Below, piece by piece: positions 25,110-33,958 of a stretch of 64,000 nt of DNA (its first letter is position 1; each line of letters opens with the position of its first letter). Origin of the DNA: Yoonia sediminilitoris (GTDB lineage: Bacteria; Pseudomonadota; Alphaproteobacteria; Rhodobacterales; Rhodobacteraceae); contig NZ_QBUD01000012.1 in assembly GCF_003058085.1 (NCBI RefSeq), forward strand, positions 62,001 through 126,000, read 5' to 3'. The notes under the pieces are model-generated. The model was not told where the DNA came from. It saw nothing but the letters and a program-made list of their open reading frames with translations, and did no database searches. A program made the translations under genes and the position numbers.

Positions 25110-26639
25110 TTAGCGAACCCCGGCAAAGCGGATGCCGCTCAGATCCGCGACCTCGCGCTTCCACGTTGTGATATCGCGTTGCGTAAAGTCGGACAGGCTG
25201 TCATGGCCGCAGGCTCGCGCCAGGACTTGCATCAATTCCACACTGGCCCCGAAATAGCGGGCGAGCTTTTCTGCCCCGATTTGCACATCCAGCCTTTTGC
25301 GCAGTTCCGGCTTTTGCGTGGCAACGCCAACGGGGCAATTGTTGGAGTTGCACATTCGCGCCGCGATACAGCCGACGGCCTGCATTGCCGAGTTACTGAC
25401 AGCGACGGCGTCTGCGCCTAATGCCATCGCCTTGGCGAAATCCTCAGCCACGCGCAGGCCTCCGGTGATCACTAACGTTACCTCGCGGCCAGTCTTGGCA
25501 TCCAGATGTGCGCGGGCGCGGGCCAAGGCCGGGATCGTTGGCACCGAGATATGATCGCGGAAGATCAGCGGGGCTGCCCCCGTGCCGCCGCCGCGCCCGT
25601 CAAGGATGATGTAGTCAGCGCTGGCTTCCAACGCGAAGTCGATGTCGTCTTCAATATGGTTCGCGGATAGTTTGAAGCCAATGGGGATGCCGCCAGAGCG
25701 TTCACGCACCTGATCGGCGATGCGTTTGAAATCAGCCGGCGTGTGTAGTTCAGGGAAAGTCGCGGGCGAGATCGCGGATTGCCCCGGTTCCAGCCCGCGC
25801 ACTTCTGCAATTTTGCCTTGCACCTTGTCGCCGGGCAGATGGCCACCGGTGCCGGTCTTGGCCCCTTGGCCACCTTTGAAGTGGAACGCCTGAACCTTGG
25901 TGACATGATCCAGGTCCCAGCCAAACTGCGCCGAGGCAAGCTCATAGAAATAGCGGGCATTCTCGGCCTGCTCCTCAGGTAGCATCCCGCCTTCGCCCGA
26001 ACAAATCCCGGTTCCAGCCATCTGCGCGCCGCGCGATAGGGCGGTCTTCGCCTCTTCGGACAATGCGCCATAGCTCATGTCAGAGACAAAGAGCGGGATG
26101 TCGAGTTGCAATGGTTTGGCAGCCCGCGGACCAATCGTTGCAGATGTTGCAACCTCTGCATCATCCAGCAGGGGTTTGCGGGCCATCTGGGCGGGCAGGA
26201 TTTGAATGTCGTCCCAATGGGGCAGGTCTTTGCGGGGAACCCCCATCGCGCCCATCTCGCCGTGATGACCTAGCTTGCTCAGCCCGTCCTTGGCGAGCGC
26301 ATGGATGCGTGCAACGGTGGGCTCTTCGGGCGTTGGCGTCGCCTGCGGGACATCTGACTTGGGTGCGGGGGACGCGTCGCCTACTGCAATATCTGCCAAG
26401 CGCGTGTGCGAGCCGTCACAGAACGGGCCATTTGCGGTGGACTTGCATTGGCAGAGCACGGCATCACCGTTTTTCTCGGCGGTGAATTTCAACGGCTCAA
26501 TACCAGTCCCAGCATGAGACCCGTCGCAAAATGGCTGCGACTTCGAACGCCCGCATTGGCACCAGAAGTAGTCCTTGCCCTCTTCTAGTGTGACTTTCGC
26601 GGGTGACTTGGCGGCGATGATGGGAACGGCTTTGGTCAA
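25110..26639 (-). CDS. FMN-binding glutamate synthase-like protein with two N-terminal CDGSH iron-sulfur domains
   Basis: A 509-residue fusion. The first 100 residues hold two CDGSH [2Fe-2S] motifs, C-Q-C-G-R-S-x-x-Q-P-F-C-D-G-S-H and C-Q-C-K-S-x-x-x-G-P-F-C-D-G-S-H. After an A/P/T linker comes a glutamate-synthase central barrel (about 180-480), with S-D-M-S-Y-G-A-L-S, K-V-Q-A-F-H-F-K-G-G-Q-G-A-K, G-L-E-P-G-Q and a Cys cluster (A-A-R-M-C-N-S-N-N-C-P-V-G) for a further Fe-S centre. There is no glutaminase domain, so it is not a complete GOGAT. A TTG at 26639 is inferred: AGGAG lies seven bases upstream and the start is one base after the preceding stop. Likely a cytosolic flavin/Fe-S redox enzyme of unknown substrate. 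Confidence 0.85.
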   Translation of the reverse strand: MTKAVPIIAAKSPAKVTLEEGKDYFWCQCGRSKSQPFCDGSHAGTGIEPLKFTAEKNGDAVLCQCKSTANGPFCDGSHTRLADIAVGDASPAPKSDVPQATPTPEEPTVARIHALAKDGLSKLGHHGEMGAMGVPRKDLPHWDDIQILPAQMARKPLLDDAEVATSATIGPRAAKPLQLDIPLFVSDMSYGALSEEAKTALSRGAQMAGTGICSGEGGMLPEEQAENARYFYELASAQFGWDLDHVTKVQAFHFKGGQGAKTGTGGHLPGDKVQGKIAEVRGLEPGQSAISPATFPELHTPADFKRIADQVRERSGGIPIGFKLSANHIEDDIDFALEASADYIILDGRGGGTGAAPLIFRDHISVPTIPALARARAHLDAKTGREVTLVITGGLRVAEDFAKAMALGADAVAVSNSAMQAVGCIAARMCNSNNCPVGVATQKPELRKRLDVQIGAEKLARYFGASVELMQVLARACGHDSLSDFTQRDITTWKREVADLSGIRFAGVR

Positions 26640-26640
26640 T

Positions 26641-27291
26641 TTAAATCTCCTGGCTGAGGTTTGTGCGGTCATGCGGGGCAGCGTAATCGATTGTCGGCCC
26701 ATTAGGCACCACTCGTGTCGGGTTCACGGTGTCATAGATGCGCGCGTTCAGTGCGTCTATCTCGGTCCGTTCTGTTTCTTGGTAGTAGTCGCCGGGTGTC
26801 GCTCCGATCCCATCAAAGGCTGAGTTGAACATGCGGATGATGTCAGCGGATTCATTTGAAACGATGGTCCCCTGCTGGTTATCCCAAAGCACCGGTACCG
26901 TGACCCGGCCTGAGAAATCCGGTTTGGCAGCGGTATAAACCTGATGCAGGAAATCCGCGGTGTTGATCACATCCGGCGTTGATCTATCACCTTCCGAGAA
27001 GGTCCAGCCATCGGCCCCCATGAACCAATGCACGCTGGAGATCGGGATCATCTTTTCCAACCCTTTCAGCGTGCGAAAGACCAGCGTGCGATGCGCCCAT
27101 GGGCAGGCGAGCGAGACGTAGAGGTGATAACGACCTGGCTTGGCCTTGAACCCGCTGGTGCTGGACGGACCTGCAACGCCGTCCGCCGTAACCCAGTAGC
27201 GAAAGGCCGAAGGCTTGCGCACATAGCGCCCGCCCGAGGTTTTGGTGTCGTACCATTGATCGACCCATCTCCCGTCTTGTAGCAGTCCCAT
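26641..27291 (-). pseudogene. Glutathionyl-hydroquinone reductase-like GST, C-terminally truncated
   Basis: A 216-residue frame, against about 320 in the family. The N-terminus is intact: M-G-L-L-Q-D-G-R-W-V, Y-H-L-Y-V-S-L-A-C-P-W-A-H-R with the active-site Cys, H-W-F-M-G-A-D-G-W-T-F and S-N-E-S-A-D-I-I-R-M. After I-Y-D-T-V-N the family helical domain is missing and an unrelated 24-residue tail leads to the stop. It may be non-functional, or a shortened transferase. It is first in the operon with the CDGSH fusion, whose TTG start follows its stop by one base, so it may still matter for coupling. Confidence 0.7.
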
Positions 27292-27313
27292 TTTTGTACT
27301 CCGTTCTGCTCCG

Positions 27314-28357
27314 TCAGGGCGCGATGTCTATTGTCAGTATGATCAGGTTTTGGACCGTGCTTATGGTGCCTGCGCTCGCATCAAAGGGGGCGCCCGGCGT
27401 GTTGCCCGAAAGGTCTTCGAGTTCCGGTGCGACGATCAGCCGGTAGGTGCCAGCGGCCCAAGGCGTTGTTGGTGCAATTGACCAGCTACCGCCGTCGGTG
27501 TTGATCTCACCATGCACGCGCGAACCGTCGGGAGCCTCAAGCCTTAGCAACCGCATCACCGTGCCAGTATCCATGATGCGATCAAATCCGATTGATAAAA
27601 GGGCAAGGGACGCTGCACGGGGGGCGAGGATGTCCCAATCTGCTGGATCAATCGGTCGCCGCTCTGCCGGCCCGACCCGAAAGGCCAGCGTGACGGGTGC
27701 GTCCAGTGGAACGCTTGCGGCGCTGCGCATTTGGTCCGGCACGATCAGGCGATAGTTTTCGCCTGCTTGCAGCGGCGCACCGCCCGCCGTATTCGGTCCG
27801 ACGCCCTGTTTGATGCGCCCCGGATCAAGTAGCAACGTCGCGCGGCGTTGGTCTGTATCCCAGAGTTCGGCCTCGAGATTCAGGAAAGGGCTCACGACCT
27901 GCGATCCATCGCTTGCGATCAGGCGGATGTGATCAAGCAATTGCCCGCGCGCCATCGGTTCCGTGAAGGTGATGTAGAGGCGCAGCGTGTTCGCGGGAAT
28001 GACTGCCTGTGACGGGCTGAATCCCGCAACCCGTGGCGCTTGCGCCTGTTCTGCGGGCACGGCAATGTCCAAAAGCGCATCCCCAACAGCCAGCCTGTAG
28101 ACGGTCCCCGCGCGCAGAGCGAAGCGCGGCGTCACGATCAGGCCCGTGGTGCCTTCAGACACCGTGAACGGCGTGCTCTGTTTCGAGGTTTGTCCCGCCA
28201 CAGTCAAACGCAGCGTGTCGTCAGAGGCGACATCGCTCACCAATATCGCGCCCGTTGACGGGTCATACTGTGCCGAAACTTCTGCCAAGGCGGGCAGTGG
28301 CAAGGTGGCGAGTGCGGTAAGCAGAGCCTGCCGCGCCGGATGTCGTCCAAAACGCAT
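27314..28357 (-). CDS. Exported protein with Ig-like (SbsA/Big_5-type) domains
   Basis: A 347-residue protein with an N-terminal signal (A-L-L-T-A-L-A-T-L-P-L-P-A-L-A), then beta-rich repeats. Two copies of a Big_5/SbsA-like motif are suggested by F-S-P-S-Q-A-V-I-P-A-N-T-L-R-L-Y-I-T-F-T-E-P-M, A-G-E-N-Y-R-L-I-V-P and W-A-A-G-T-Y-R-L-I-V-A-P-E-L-E-D-L-S-G-N. The function is unknown; such modules are usually structural or ligand-binding on the cell surface. Its ATG overlaps the stop of the upstream gene (TGATG), so the two are made together. Confidence 0.7.
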   Translation of the reverse strand: MRFGRHPARQALLTALATLPLPALAEVSAQYDPSTGAILVSDVASDDTLRLTVAGQTSKQSTPFTVSEGTTGLIVTPRFALRAGTVYRLAVGDALLDIAVPAEQAQAPRVAGFSPSQAVIPANTLRLYITFTEPMARGQLLDHIRLIASDGSQVVSPFLNLEAELWDTDQRRATLLLDPGRIKQGVGPNTAGGAPLQAGENYRLIVPDQMRSAASVPLDAPVTLAFRVGPAERRPIDPADWDILAPRAASLALLSIGFDRIMDTGTVMRLLRLEAPDGSRVHGEINTDGGSWSIAPTTPWAAGTYRLIVAPELEDLSGNTPGAPFDASAGTISTVQNLIILTIDIAP

Positions 28358-29583
28358 CAGTTGTACTCAAGCGGCGGGGCCGCCTTGTAGCCAAACGGAT
28401 CGGGGCTATCCTCGAAGTTCATCTCGACGATATGGTCGGCCCGATCAAAGAAGAACGGCAAAGGCAGCGTGTGTAGCTGTATGTTGCGCGTGTCCTCGGG
28501 CGAGCGGCGGATTACCACGGCATAGTTCTCATCCAGCGTGTCCAGATGCATCGTGCCGCTCATCGGCAGCGGGAACTGGTAGACACCAGCAGTCGAGAAC
28601 ACGGGCTGCACGCCCTCGCCATGGGGCATTGCCTCGGCGCTCGCGACAGCGTCAAGCGGTAGAGCGGCAGCAGAACGATTGCTGTTCGTGACCACCACGT
28701 TGCTGCTGCCATCCCATGCGTTCACGTAAGGGACGATATCCAACGGCGTGTTGCCAAAGCCCATCTCGCCAATCATCGTGCCGCGCACTTCTGCACCATC
28801 GGTCAGGTCTGCCAACGGAATTCGGACAATCGGCGTACAGGCGTAGATCGCAATCAGCGTCGGCTCGCCATTCAATTCGGTCACGGTCTGGCTGATGATC
28901 GGCGCACGGGTTTCATATTGCGCATGAACGGCGTGCCAGATCTCGATTGAGGACGTGCTGACCTCGTTCGTGAAAGGATACGGCATCCGGCGCAATTTTG
29001 AACTGAATTCTTCATTCGACAGACCTGCGACCAGCAATTCGCCGTTGTAGTAATCGATATCTGTGATCGCGAGCGTGCTGAGCGACTGCCCGAATTCAAG
29101 GGTCTCGGTCGTAGGAACCGCCCCGACGCTCATCGAGGAATGCTCGGCTGTGGTCAAATCAACCAGTTCCAGCAGGCCATTGTTCACCGCGATGATGACG
29201 GCCTCCGCGTCAGGGCCTTCGCCGCGATGCACCGACAGGAACACCTGCTTGCTGGGCTTATGCACGACCATGTCATTGATGACGACGTCATGCGGCTCGA
29301 CCCCCAAGAGCCCCGCGATTTCAACGTCCAGATTATTGAAGATCGTGCGCCCCTCAAAGGTCTGTGCGCGGCCAAGTTGATAGCCAGCCTGATCCACCAC
29401 CTGATCGCCGAGGTCAAAGGCGTGGACAAGGCCCGCTTTGCCATCGCCAACAAACAGCGTGTTGCCGTTGTCAAAGGCCAGCGCGCCGGCAGAGCTGAGC
29501 ATCGCCTTCTGGGCGAAAGCCGCTGAGGCGGACGTGATGGCGACGATGCTTGCGGCCGTCAGTGTTTTGGAAAAAGGCATCAT
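28357..29583 (-). CDS. Exported beta-propeller-like protein of unknown function
   Basis: A 408-residue protein starting at two tandem ATGs (29583, 29580) behind AGGAG; the second has the better spacing. The signal peptide ends S-A-A-F-A. The rest shows repeating short beta motifs such as G-A-L-A-F-D-N-G-N-T-L-F-V-G-D, D-I-D-Y-Y-N-G-E-L-L-V-A-G-L-S and E-N-Y-A-V-V-I-R-R, suggesting a six- or seven-bladed propeller. I do not recognise a named family. It is coupled to the Ig-like protein downstream and divergent from a LysR regulator. Together they look like a secreted or periplasmic sensing/binding pair. Confidence 0.65.
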   Translation of the reverse strand: MMPFSKTLTAASIVAITSASAAFAQKAMLSSAGALAFDNGNTLFVGDGKAGLVHAFDLGDQVVDQAGYQLGRAQTFEGRTIFNNLDVEIAGLLGVEPHDVVINDMVVHKPSKQVFLSVHRGEGPDAEAVIIAVNNGLLELVDLTTAEHSSMSVGAVPTTETLEFGQSLSTLAITDIDYYNGELLVAGLSNEEFSSKLRRMPYPFTNEVSTSSIEIWHAVHAQYETRAPIISQTVTELNGEPTLIAIYACTPIVRIPLADLTDGAEVRGTMIGEMGFGNTPLDIVPYVNAWDGSSNVVVTNSNRSAAALPLDAVASAEAMPHGEGVQPVFSTAGVYQFPLPMSGTMHLDTLDENYAVVIRRSPEDTRNIQLHTLPLPFFFDRADHIVEMNFEDSPDPFGYKAAPPLEYN

Positions 29584-29650
29584 GGTCTCCTGTTGTTTCT
29601 CGTATGCGTTACAATCTATCCGTTGCAATTTGCGTGAATAGGCAGAAAAA

Positions 29651-29669
29651 TGTGCCCGTATGGGTCACA
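29651..29669. promoter_or_regulatory. Candidate LysR operator
   Basis: Near-palindrome TGTGCCC-GTAT-GGGTCACA in the divergent gap between the LysR gene and the exported pair, with T-N11-A character. It is AT-flanked and 18 bases upstream of the preferred LysR start. Prediction only. Confidence 0.45.
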
Positions 29670-29686
29670 AAAAGAGAACACCTGTT

Positions 29687-30577
29687 ATGGGCCAAATAGA
29701 AGACTTGAGGCTATTCGTGACAATCGTTGATCAGGGCAGCATTGGTCGGGCTGCCGACGCTTTGGGGATCGCCAAATCTGCGGTCAGCCGGCGTCTTGCC
29801 CAACTTGAAAACCGCTATGATATGCGGCTCATTGATCGCCAGCCGCGCACCTGGGAGGTCACGACCGCAGGTCAAGAACTGTATCAACGGGCCGCCGACA
29901 TGGTTGCGGATGCGGATGATTTGGATGGGGACTTCAAACAGACTGTGCATAGCCTGAGTGGACCGCTTAAGATTTCCATTGCACGGGAGTTCGGATTGTC
30001 CTTCCTGCAACCCACGCTTTTCGCATTTATGCAGACCCATCCGCAGATTAATCTGACAGTCGATTTTGATGACCGTACCGTCGATTTGGAAAACGAAAAT
30101 TATGATTTAGGTGTGCGGATCGCAGCAGGTGAAACTATGGGCCTGACCTGCCTTCCCCTTGGCAAAACCCGTCACGGCCTGTTTGCCAGCCCGGACTATA
30201 TTGAGCAAAACGGCATGCCCTCTGCTTTGAACGAGCTGCCCAAACATGCGCTATTGCACTACGGATCGGCCCGTCGTGCGCGTTGGGAATTTGTCTGTAG
30301 CGGAAAAAGGCAAGATGTAACTTTCCAACCAGCGCTCAATTCCAACAACGGCCCCTTCCTGCTATCGGCCGCCTTCGCCAACATGGGCATTATCAGGCTG
30401 CCTGACTTTATGGTCCGCGATGCAGTGGCGGCTGGCCGGCTGGTACCTGTCTTGCCCGAGGTCGAGATCGAGGCATTCACCATTCAAGTCGTACACCGCG
30501 CCAACAGACGACTGAACAAACGCATGAGAGCCTTCGTCGCAGCAGTGCAGGAGAGTTGCGCTTTGTTCGGCAGATAG
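29687..30577 (+). CDS. LysR family transcriptional regulator
   Basis: A 296-residue regulator. The winged HTH is at residues 5-65 (D-L-R-L-F-V-T-I-V-D, A-D-A-L-G-I-A-K-S-A-V-S-R-R-L-A-Q-L-E). The periplasmic-binding-like effector domain is about 90-295 (G-P-L-K-I-S-I, V-R-I-A-A-G, the Pro/His loop H-A-L-L-H-Y). I prefer the ATG at 29687 over 29660, because the latter lies inside a palindrome likely to be the operator. It is divergent from the exported pair and so probably controls it and itself. Confidence 0.88.
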   Translation: MGQIEDLRLFVTIVDQGSIGRAADALGIAKSAVSRRLAQLENRYDMRLIDRQPRTWEVTTAGQELYQRAADMVADADDLDGDFKQTVHSLSGPLKISIAREFGLSFLQPTLFAFMQTHPQINLTVDFDDRTVDLENENYDLGVRIAAGETMGLTCLPLGKTRHGLFASPDYIEQNGMPSALNELPKHALLHYGSARRARWEFVCSGKRQDVTFQPALNSNNGPFLLSAAFANMGIIRLPDFMVRDAVAAGRLVPVLPEVEIEAFTIQVVHRANRRLNKRMRAFVAAVQESCALFGR

Positions 30578-30675
30578 AAACCTATTCCAACCGAATGCGG
30601 ACATTCATTCATACCGCAGCACTCAGCACTGACAGCGGCCATTTAATTCGATGCTAAACTCTCGGTGTCAACGCG

Positions 30676-31228
30676 GTGTTGATGTCTGGGCTTCGAAGGT
30701 GGATTGGAGGGCTTATTATACCAAGAGTCCAACTTCCCGTCGTCAACCCAAAACGCAATGCCTCGAACAAGGGGCGGATCATCAGCCAGAAACGACCGCT
30801 GCTTCCCAAACAGGTGTGGCCCATCCGCGCGCTGCTCGAACTTGCGGGCTATCTACGCGATCTCGCGCTGTTCAATGTTGCGATTGATAGCAAACTGCGC
30901 GGCTGCGATCTGGTCAAGCTCGCAGTGGTCGATTTAGTCAAAGACGATCACATCCGCGAGCGAGTTTCGGTGACCCAATGCAAGACCAAAAAGCCAGTTC
31001 AGTTTGAACTGACTGAAAACACCCGAGAAACCGTCATTGCATTGGTCAGATCGCCTGAATTGCTCTGTTGCCGCTTCATGTTTTCCAGCCGGTTCCATGA
31101 CCGTCCGCATATCTCAACGCGTCAGTATGATCGGCTTGTTCGTGACTGGGTCACATCGATAGGATTGGAACCGACCGGCTACGGCACCCATTCAATCCGC
31201 CGGACTAAAGCTGCAGAGATCTACCGGC
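30676..31228 (+). pseudogene. Tyrosine recombinase (phage integrase family), C-terminally truncated
   Basis: The frame carries L-P-K-Q-V-W-P-I-R, L-A-L-F-N-V-A-I-D-S-K-L-R-G-C-D-L-V and Q-C-K-T-K-K-P-V-Q-F-E-L-T-E. Catalytic residues are partly present: Arg in S-K-L-R-G-C-D, then H-S-I-R-R-T-K-A. The family continues with a second His and the nucleophilic Tyr, which are gone: the frame crosses at about 31226 into unrelated TPR sequence. It is therefore inactive. The first 25 codons are doubtful. Confidence 0.75.
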
Positions 31229-31620
31229 CAGCCTGGATGCATGGCACCTTTATCAACGCGGCTTGTGGCATGCTCACAAGTATACTCAGGAAGACACAGA
31301 AGATGCGCATCGGTTCTTTTTTGATGCCAAAGCCCAAGACCCAAGCTTTGCGCCGCCACATGCTGGCATTGCCTATGTATCTTATTTGAGAGTTGCTCTT
31401 GGATACACCGATGATGCCGGATGCATTTTTGGTGGAGAAGTTTGAATCTGGCGAACATGCAGTCGCTCTTGATGACCGGGATGCCTTTGCCCATTTCGGT
31501 CTTGCTCGCGTCGCGACATTGCTTGGAAAACATGATCTGGCAATCGCCGAGCTTGAAAAGGCAGTTTGGCTCAATCCCCAGGATCTCAAGAAATGGATGA
31601 AAACAGAATTTCTTGACTCA
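31226..31620 (+). pseudogene. TPR-domain fragment of an adenylate-cyclase-type or similar regulatory protein
   Basis: Two frames together spell TPR-like sequence: first L-D-A-W-H-L-Y-Q-R-G-L-W-H-A-H-K-Y-T then D-P-S-F-A-P-P-H-A-G-I-A-Y (to about 31430), and after a frameshift A-V-A-L-D-D-R-D-A-F-A-H-F and A-I-A-E-L-E-K-A-V-W-L-N-P. This resembles the C-terminal TPR region of class III adenylate cyclase/tetratricopeptide proteins. Start and catalytic part are missing. It marks a recombination joint with the integrase relic. Confidence 0.65.
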
Positions 31621-31675
31621 GACAAAAAACTACAAAAAAGTCAGGGTACTGCAACTAATTTGGGAGTTAAAGAGG

Positions 31676-32758
31676 ATGTCTGTTCACGAGAAATTGTTGT
31701 GCTCAACTGTCGCACTGTTTGCGCTGGCTGCTTGCGGTGGCAGCAGCGGAGGAAATGGCGGCGATGTAGGCGATGTAGACGATGTTGGCAGTAGCGATGT
31801 TGGCGATGTCGGCTTCGTCATTAGCAGCGAAGAACAAGTCTTGCGCGTTTTCGCGGAAGGCGTGGGCGACGTCTCTGACGTGCTAGCGAGTGACGGATCA
31901 TTAAGCGCGCGCTCGGTCTCGTTGGCGACAACCCTTGAGACCTACACTGGTTTTGATGTTGGGACAAACGAGCTTGTTGAAGGTTCATTAAGATTTGAGG
32001 GTGACGGTGACGATCTGTTGGTTACTTTCTCAACAACTGGTGATCCTACACCGACCACCGTAAGGATCGTGGGTGCGGCGTCCCTGGACGACGACCAAGT
32101 CGTCATTGACAATCCCGACATGTACTTTGACTTGTTCGTCGGCAATGGACAGACCTTTGCCGACTTATTCGATAGTACTACCGGAAGTGGTTATGCGGTG
32201 CGTGTTGGTCTGTACTTTCAGGACGGCGACGATAATTTCGGCCTGAGTGGACGTGGCGTGATTGGCACCGAGACGACCGACATGATAATGGAGCAACTGG
32301 CGATTGACGGGGGATCCGCAAGTTATTCCGGCTATGGCAGTGTTGAATTGCGCCAGACCGATGCCACGTTCAATGGTTTTAATGGCTTCGTCGATGGCAA
32401 CGTCGCGTTGGTTGCCGACTTTGGTGCCGGGGAGATCAGCGGGGAGATGACTAACCTCTTTTACCAATTCCGGACAGGGCCGGTAGTGGACGAGACCGGT
32501 AACCCGGACGGGTCCATTCTTTTCAACAATGCGTCGCTTGGAGACGTGAATGGATTCCAGGGAACAATGTCTGCGTCCCCCGCACTCCGGGCCGCCAACG
32601 ATCAGATCGCCGATATCGCTGACGGGCTTACCTATTCCGGGGCCTTTTATGGCCCGGCAGCTGAAGAGGTTGGGGGCGCTATTGAAGGCGGACCAACGAC
32701 TATCGGAGAAGACAGTTTCGTTAGTAACGGGTTCTTTACAGCGATCGACCGCGACTAG
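31676..32758 (+). CDS. Outer-membrane lipoprotein, transferrin-binding-protein-like barrel
   Basis: A 360-residue lipoprotein. Start ATG at 31676 has AGAGG directly upstream. The lipobox is A-L-A-A-C near residue 20. A low-complexity linker follows: G-G-S-S-G-G-N-G-G and repeated G-D-V-G-D-V/D-D-V units (about 24-46). The C-terminal half has G-S-A-S-Y-S-G-Y-G-S-V, G-F-V-D-G-N-V-A-L-V-A-D-F and S-G-E-M-T-N-L, the pattern of TbpB-like or HpuA-like small beta barrels. Ligand unknown; haem or metal capture is possible. Its neighbours are mobile-element relics, so it may have been transferred. Confidence 0.7.
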   Translation: MSVHEKLLCSTVALFALAACGGSSGGNGGDVGDVDDVGSSDVGDVGFVISSEEQVLRVFAEGVGDVSDVLASDGSLSARSVSLATTLETYTGFDVGTNELVEGSLRFEGDGDDLLVTFSTTGDPTPTTVRIVGAASLDDDQVVIDNPDMYFDLFVGNGQTFADLFDSTTGSGYAVRVGLYFQDGDDNFGLSGRGVIGTETTDMIMEQLAIDGGSASYSGYGSVELRQTDATFNGFNGFVDGNVALVADFGAGEISGEMTNLFYQFRTGPVVDETGNPDGSILFNNASLGDVNGFQGTMSASPALRAANDQIADIADGLTYSGAFYGPAAEEVGGAIEGGPTTIGEDSFVSNGFFTAIDRD

Positions 32759-33040
32759 ATCTTTTCTTCCCTTGTGGCGCTATAAGGCGCGCATCACGTC
32801 GGCCCTCAGGAGGCCGGCGTTTTCATGTGATCTGACAAAACTGCGAACGAATTGTCAGACCCACCCAAAATCGACAGCGGCGTCCCGCTTAGCAGACCTT
32901 GGTGCAAAGCACAGCGAAAGTCCGGTTCCCGCCCTTCTTCCGTATGTGCAGTTTGCAGCATCAATCTATTTGGGCTCTCACCTTCCGTCAGTTGTTACTT
33001 GATCAAAGATGCGCGCTTGATCGCTTCAGACTCCGCCGAC
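32759..33040. repeat. Intergenic stretch with a copy of a dispersed repeat
   Basis: A short A/T-C-rich inverted pair near 32786-32822 (GGCGCGCAT and GGCCGGCGT surroundings) may end the lipoprotein transcript. The core GTCCCGCTTAGCAGACCT lies at 32882-32899, also seen at 36275 and 47001. No gene. Confidence 0.45.
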
Positions 33041-33794
33041 GGTGCTGTCAGACCAATTCGAAACAGTCTCAGTTTGCTGCAGATTGCGTGAACTTGCCCC
33101 GAACAGAGTTGGCGCCACTCGGTTAGAGCGGCGTTTCGGTTGCGCTTAAAACTATCTCGGCTGTAAAGAGTGTTTTCCTGAAGCGAAGCATTGCCCGTTC
33201 TCGTCGTCATAACGGGAGATGTGAATTCTCTGCCCGATTGTTGAGCCAGCGGCCTGTTTCCTGGCGACCGGCATTGCCAATGACCTTCATCGCAGCACCA
33301 TATGACCGCAGTTTGTCGGTCACAACAATCTGTGGTTGACCGTAACGCTTCATGGATTTCCTGAGGAATTTCAACGCTGCTTTGCGATCCCGGCGCTTTG
33401 TGACATAGCTTTCCAGCACTTCTCCTTCGTGATCCACGGCACGCCACAGGTAATGCGTCTCGCCGTTGATTTTCACGAAAACCTCATCCAGGTGCCACTG
33501 CCAGTTTGAATAGGATCGCATCCGGCTTAGCCGACTTCTACGGATCTCAGACGCAAACATCGGCCCAAATCTGTTCCACCAAAACCGCACCGTTTCGTGA
33601 CTGACTTCGATCCCGCGTTCGTGAAGGAGATCTTCGACATTCCGCAGCGAAAGCGGAAAGCGAACGTATAGCATCACCGCCAGGTGGATGATTTCTGGTG
33701 ACGTTTTGAGGTAGCGGAATGGAGAGCGTTTTGTCATCCAAAGAGGCTAGGGCGGTGTCCTGCCCGCATCGAGCGGGTTTTGTCTGACAGTGCC
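33041..33794 (-). mobile_element. IS6-family element, copy 1 (internally deleted)
   Basis: Left end GGTGCTGTCAGACC (33041-33054), right end GTCTGACAGTGCC ending at 33794, forming the inverted repeats. Length 754 bp against 817-818 bp for copies 2 and 3; the difference is an internal deletion in the transposase 3' part. Flanking octamers do not match. Confidence 0.8.
33090..33737 (-). pseudogene. IS6-family transposase, copy 1
   Basis: Begins M-T-K-R-S-P-F-R-Y and keeps the DDE region (W-H-L-D-E-V-F-V-K, V-T-D-K-L-R-S-Y-G-A-A). It stops at a TGA after H-L-P-L (33207), where sister copies read R-R-R-E-R-A-M: a CGA-to-TGA change. Downstream, sequence from F-R to L-Y-S-R-D is deleted, then N-A-A-L-T-E-W-R-Q-L-C resumes. 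Probably inactive. Confidence 0.85.
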
Positions 33795-33958
33795 GTTCTG
33801 GTGAAGGTGCGTTGTAGCGCTTGACTGCATCGGCAATGTCGCCCTTGGGCCGTGAACGACGTCGATACCGGTGGCGTTGGCGTTAGATGCTGCGCTGCAT
33901 CCGAGGTCAGCTTCGAGCCCAATATTGACGACAACAGATCGTGTGGCTACGCTTTTTT
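33795..33958. other. Short gap between IS6 copy 1 and desaturase
   Basis: No gene. It must hold the desaturase promoter unless the IS end supplies it. Confidence 0.35.
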
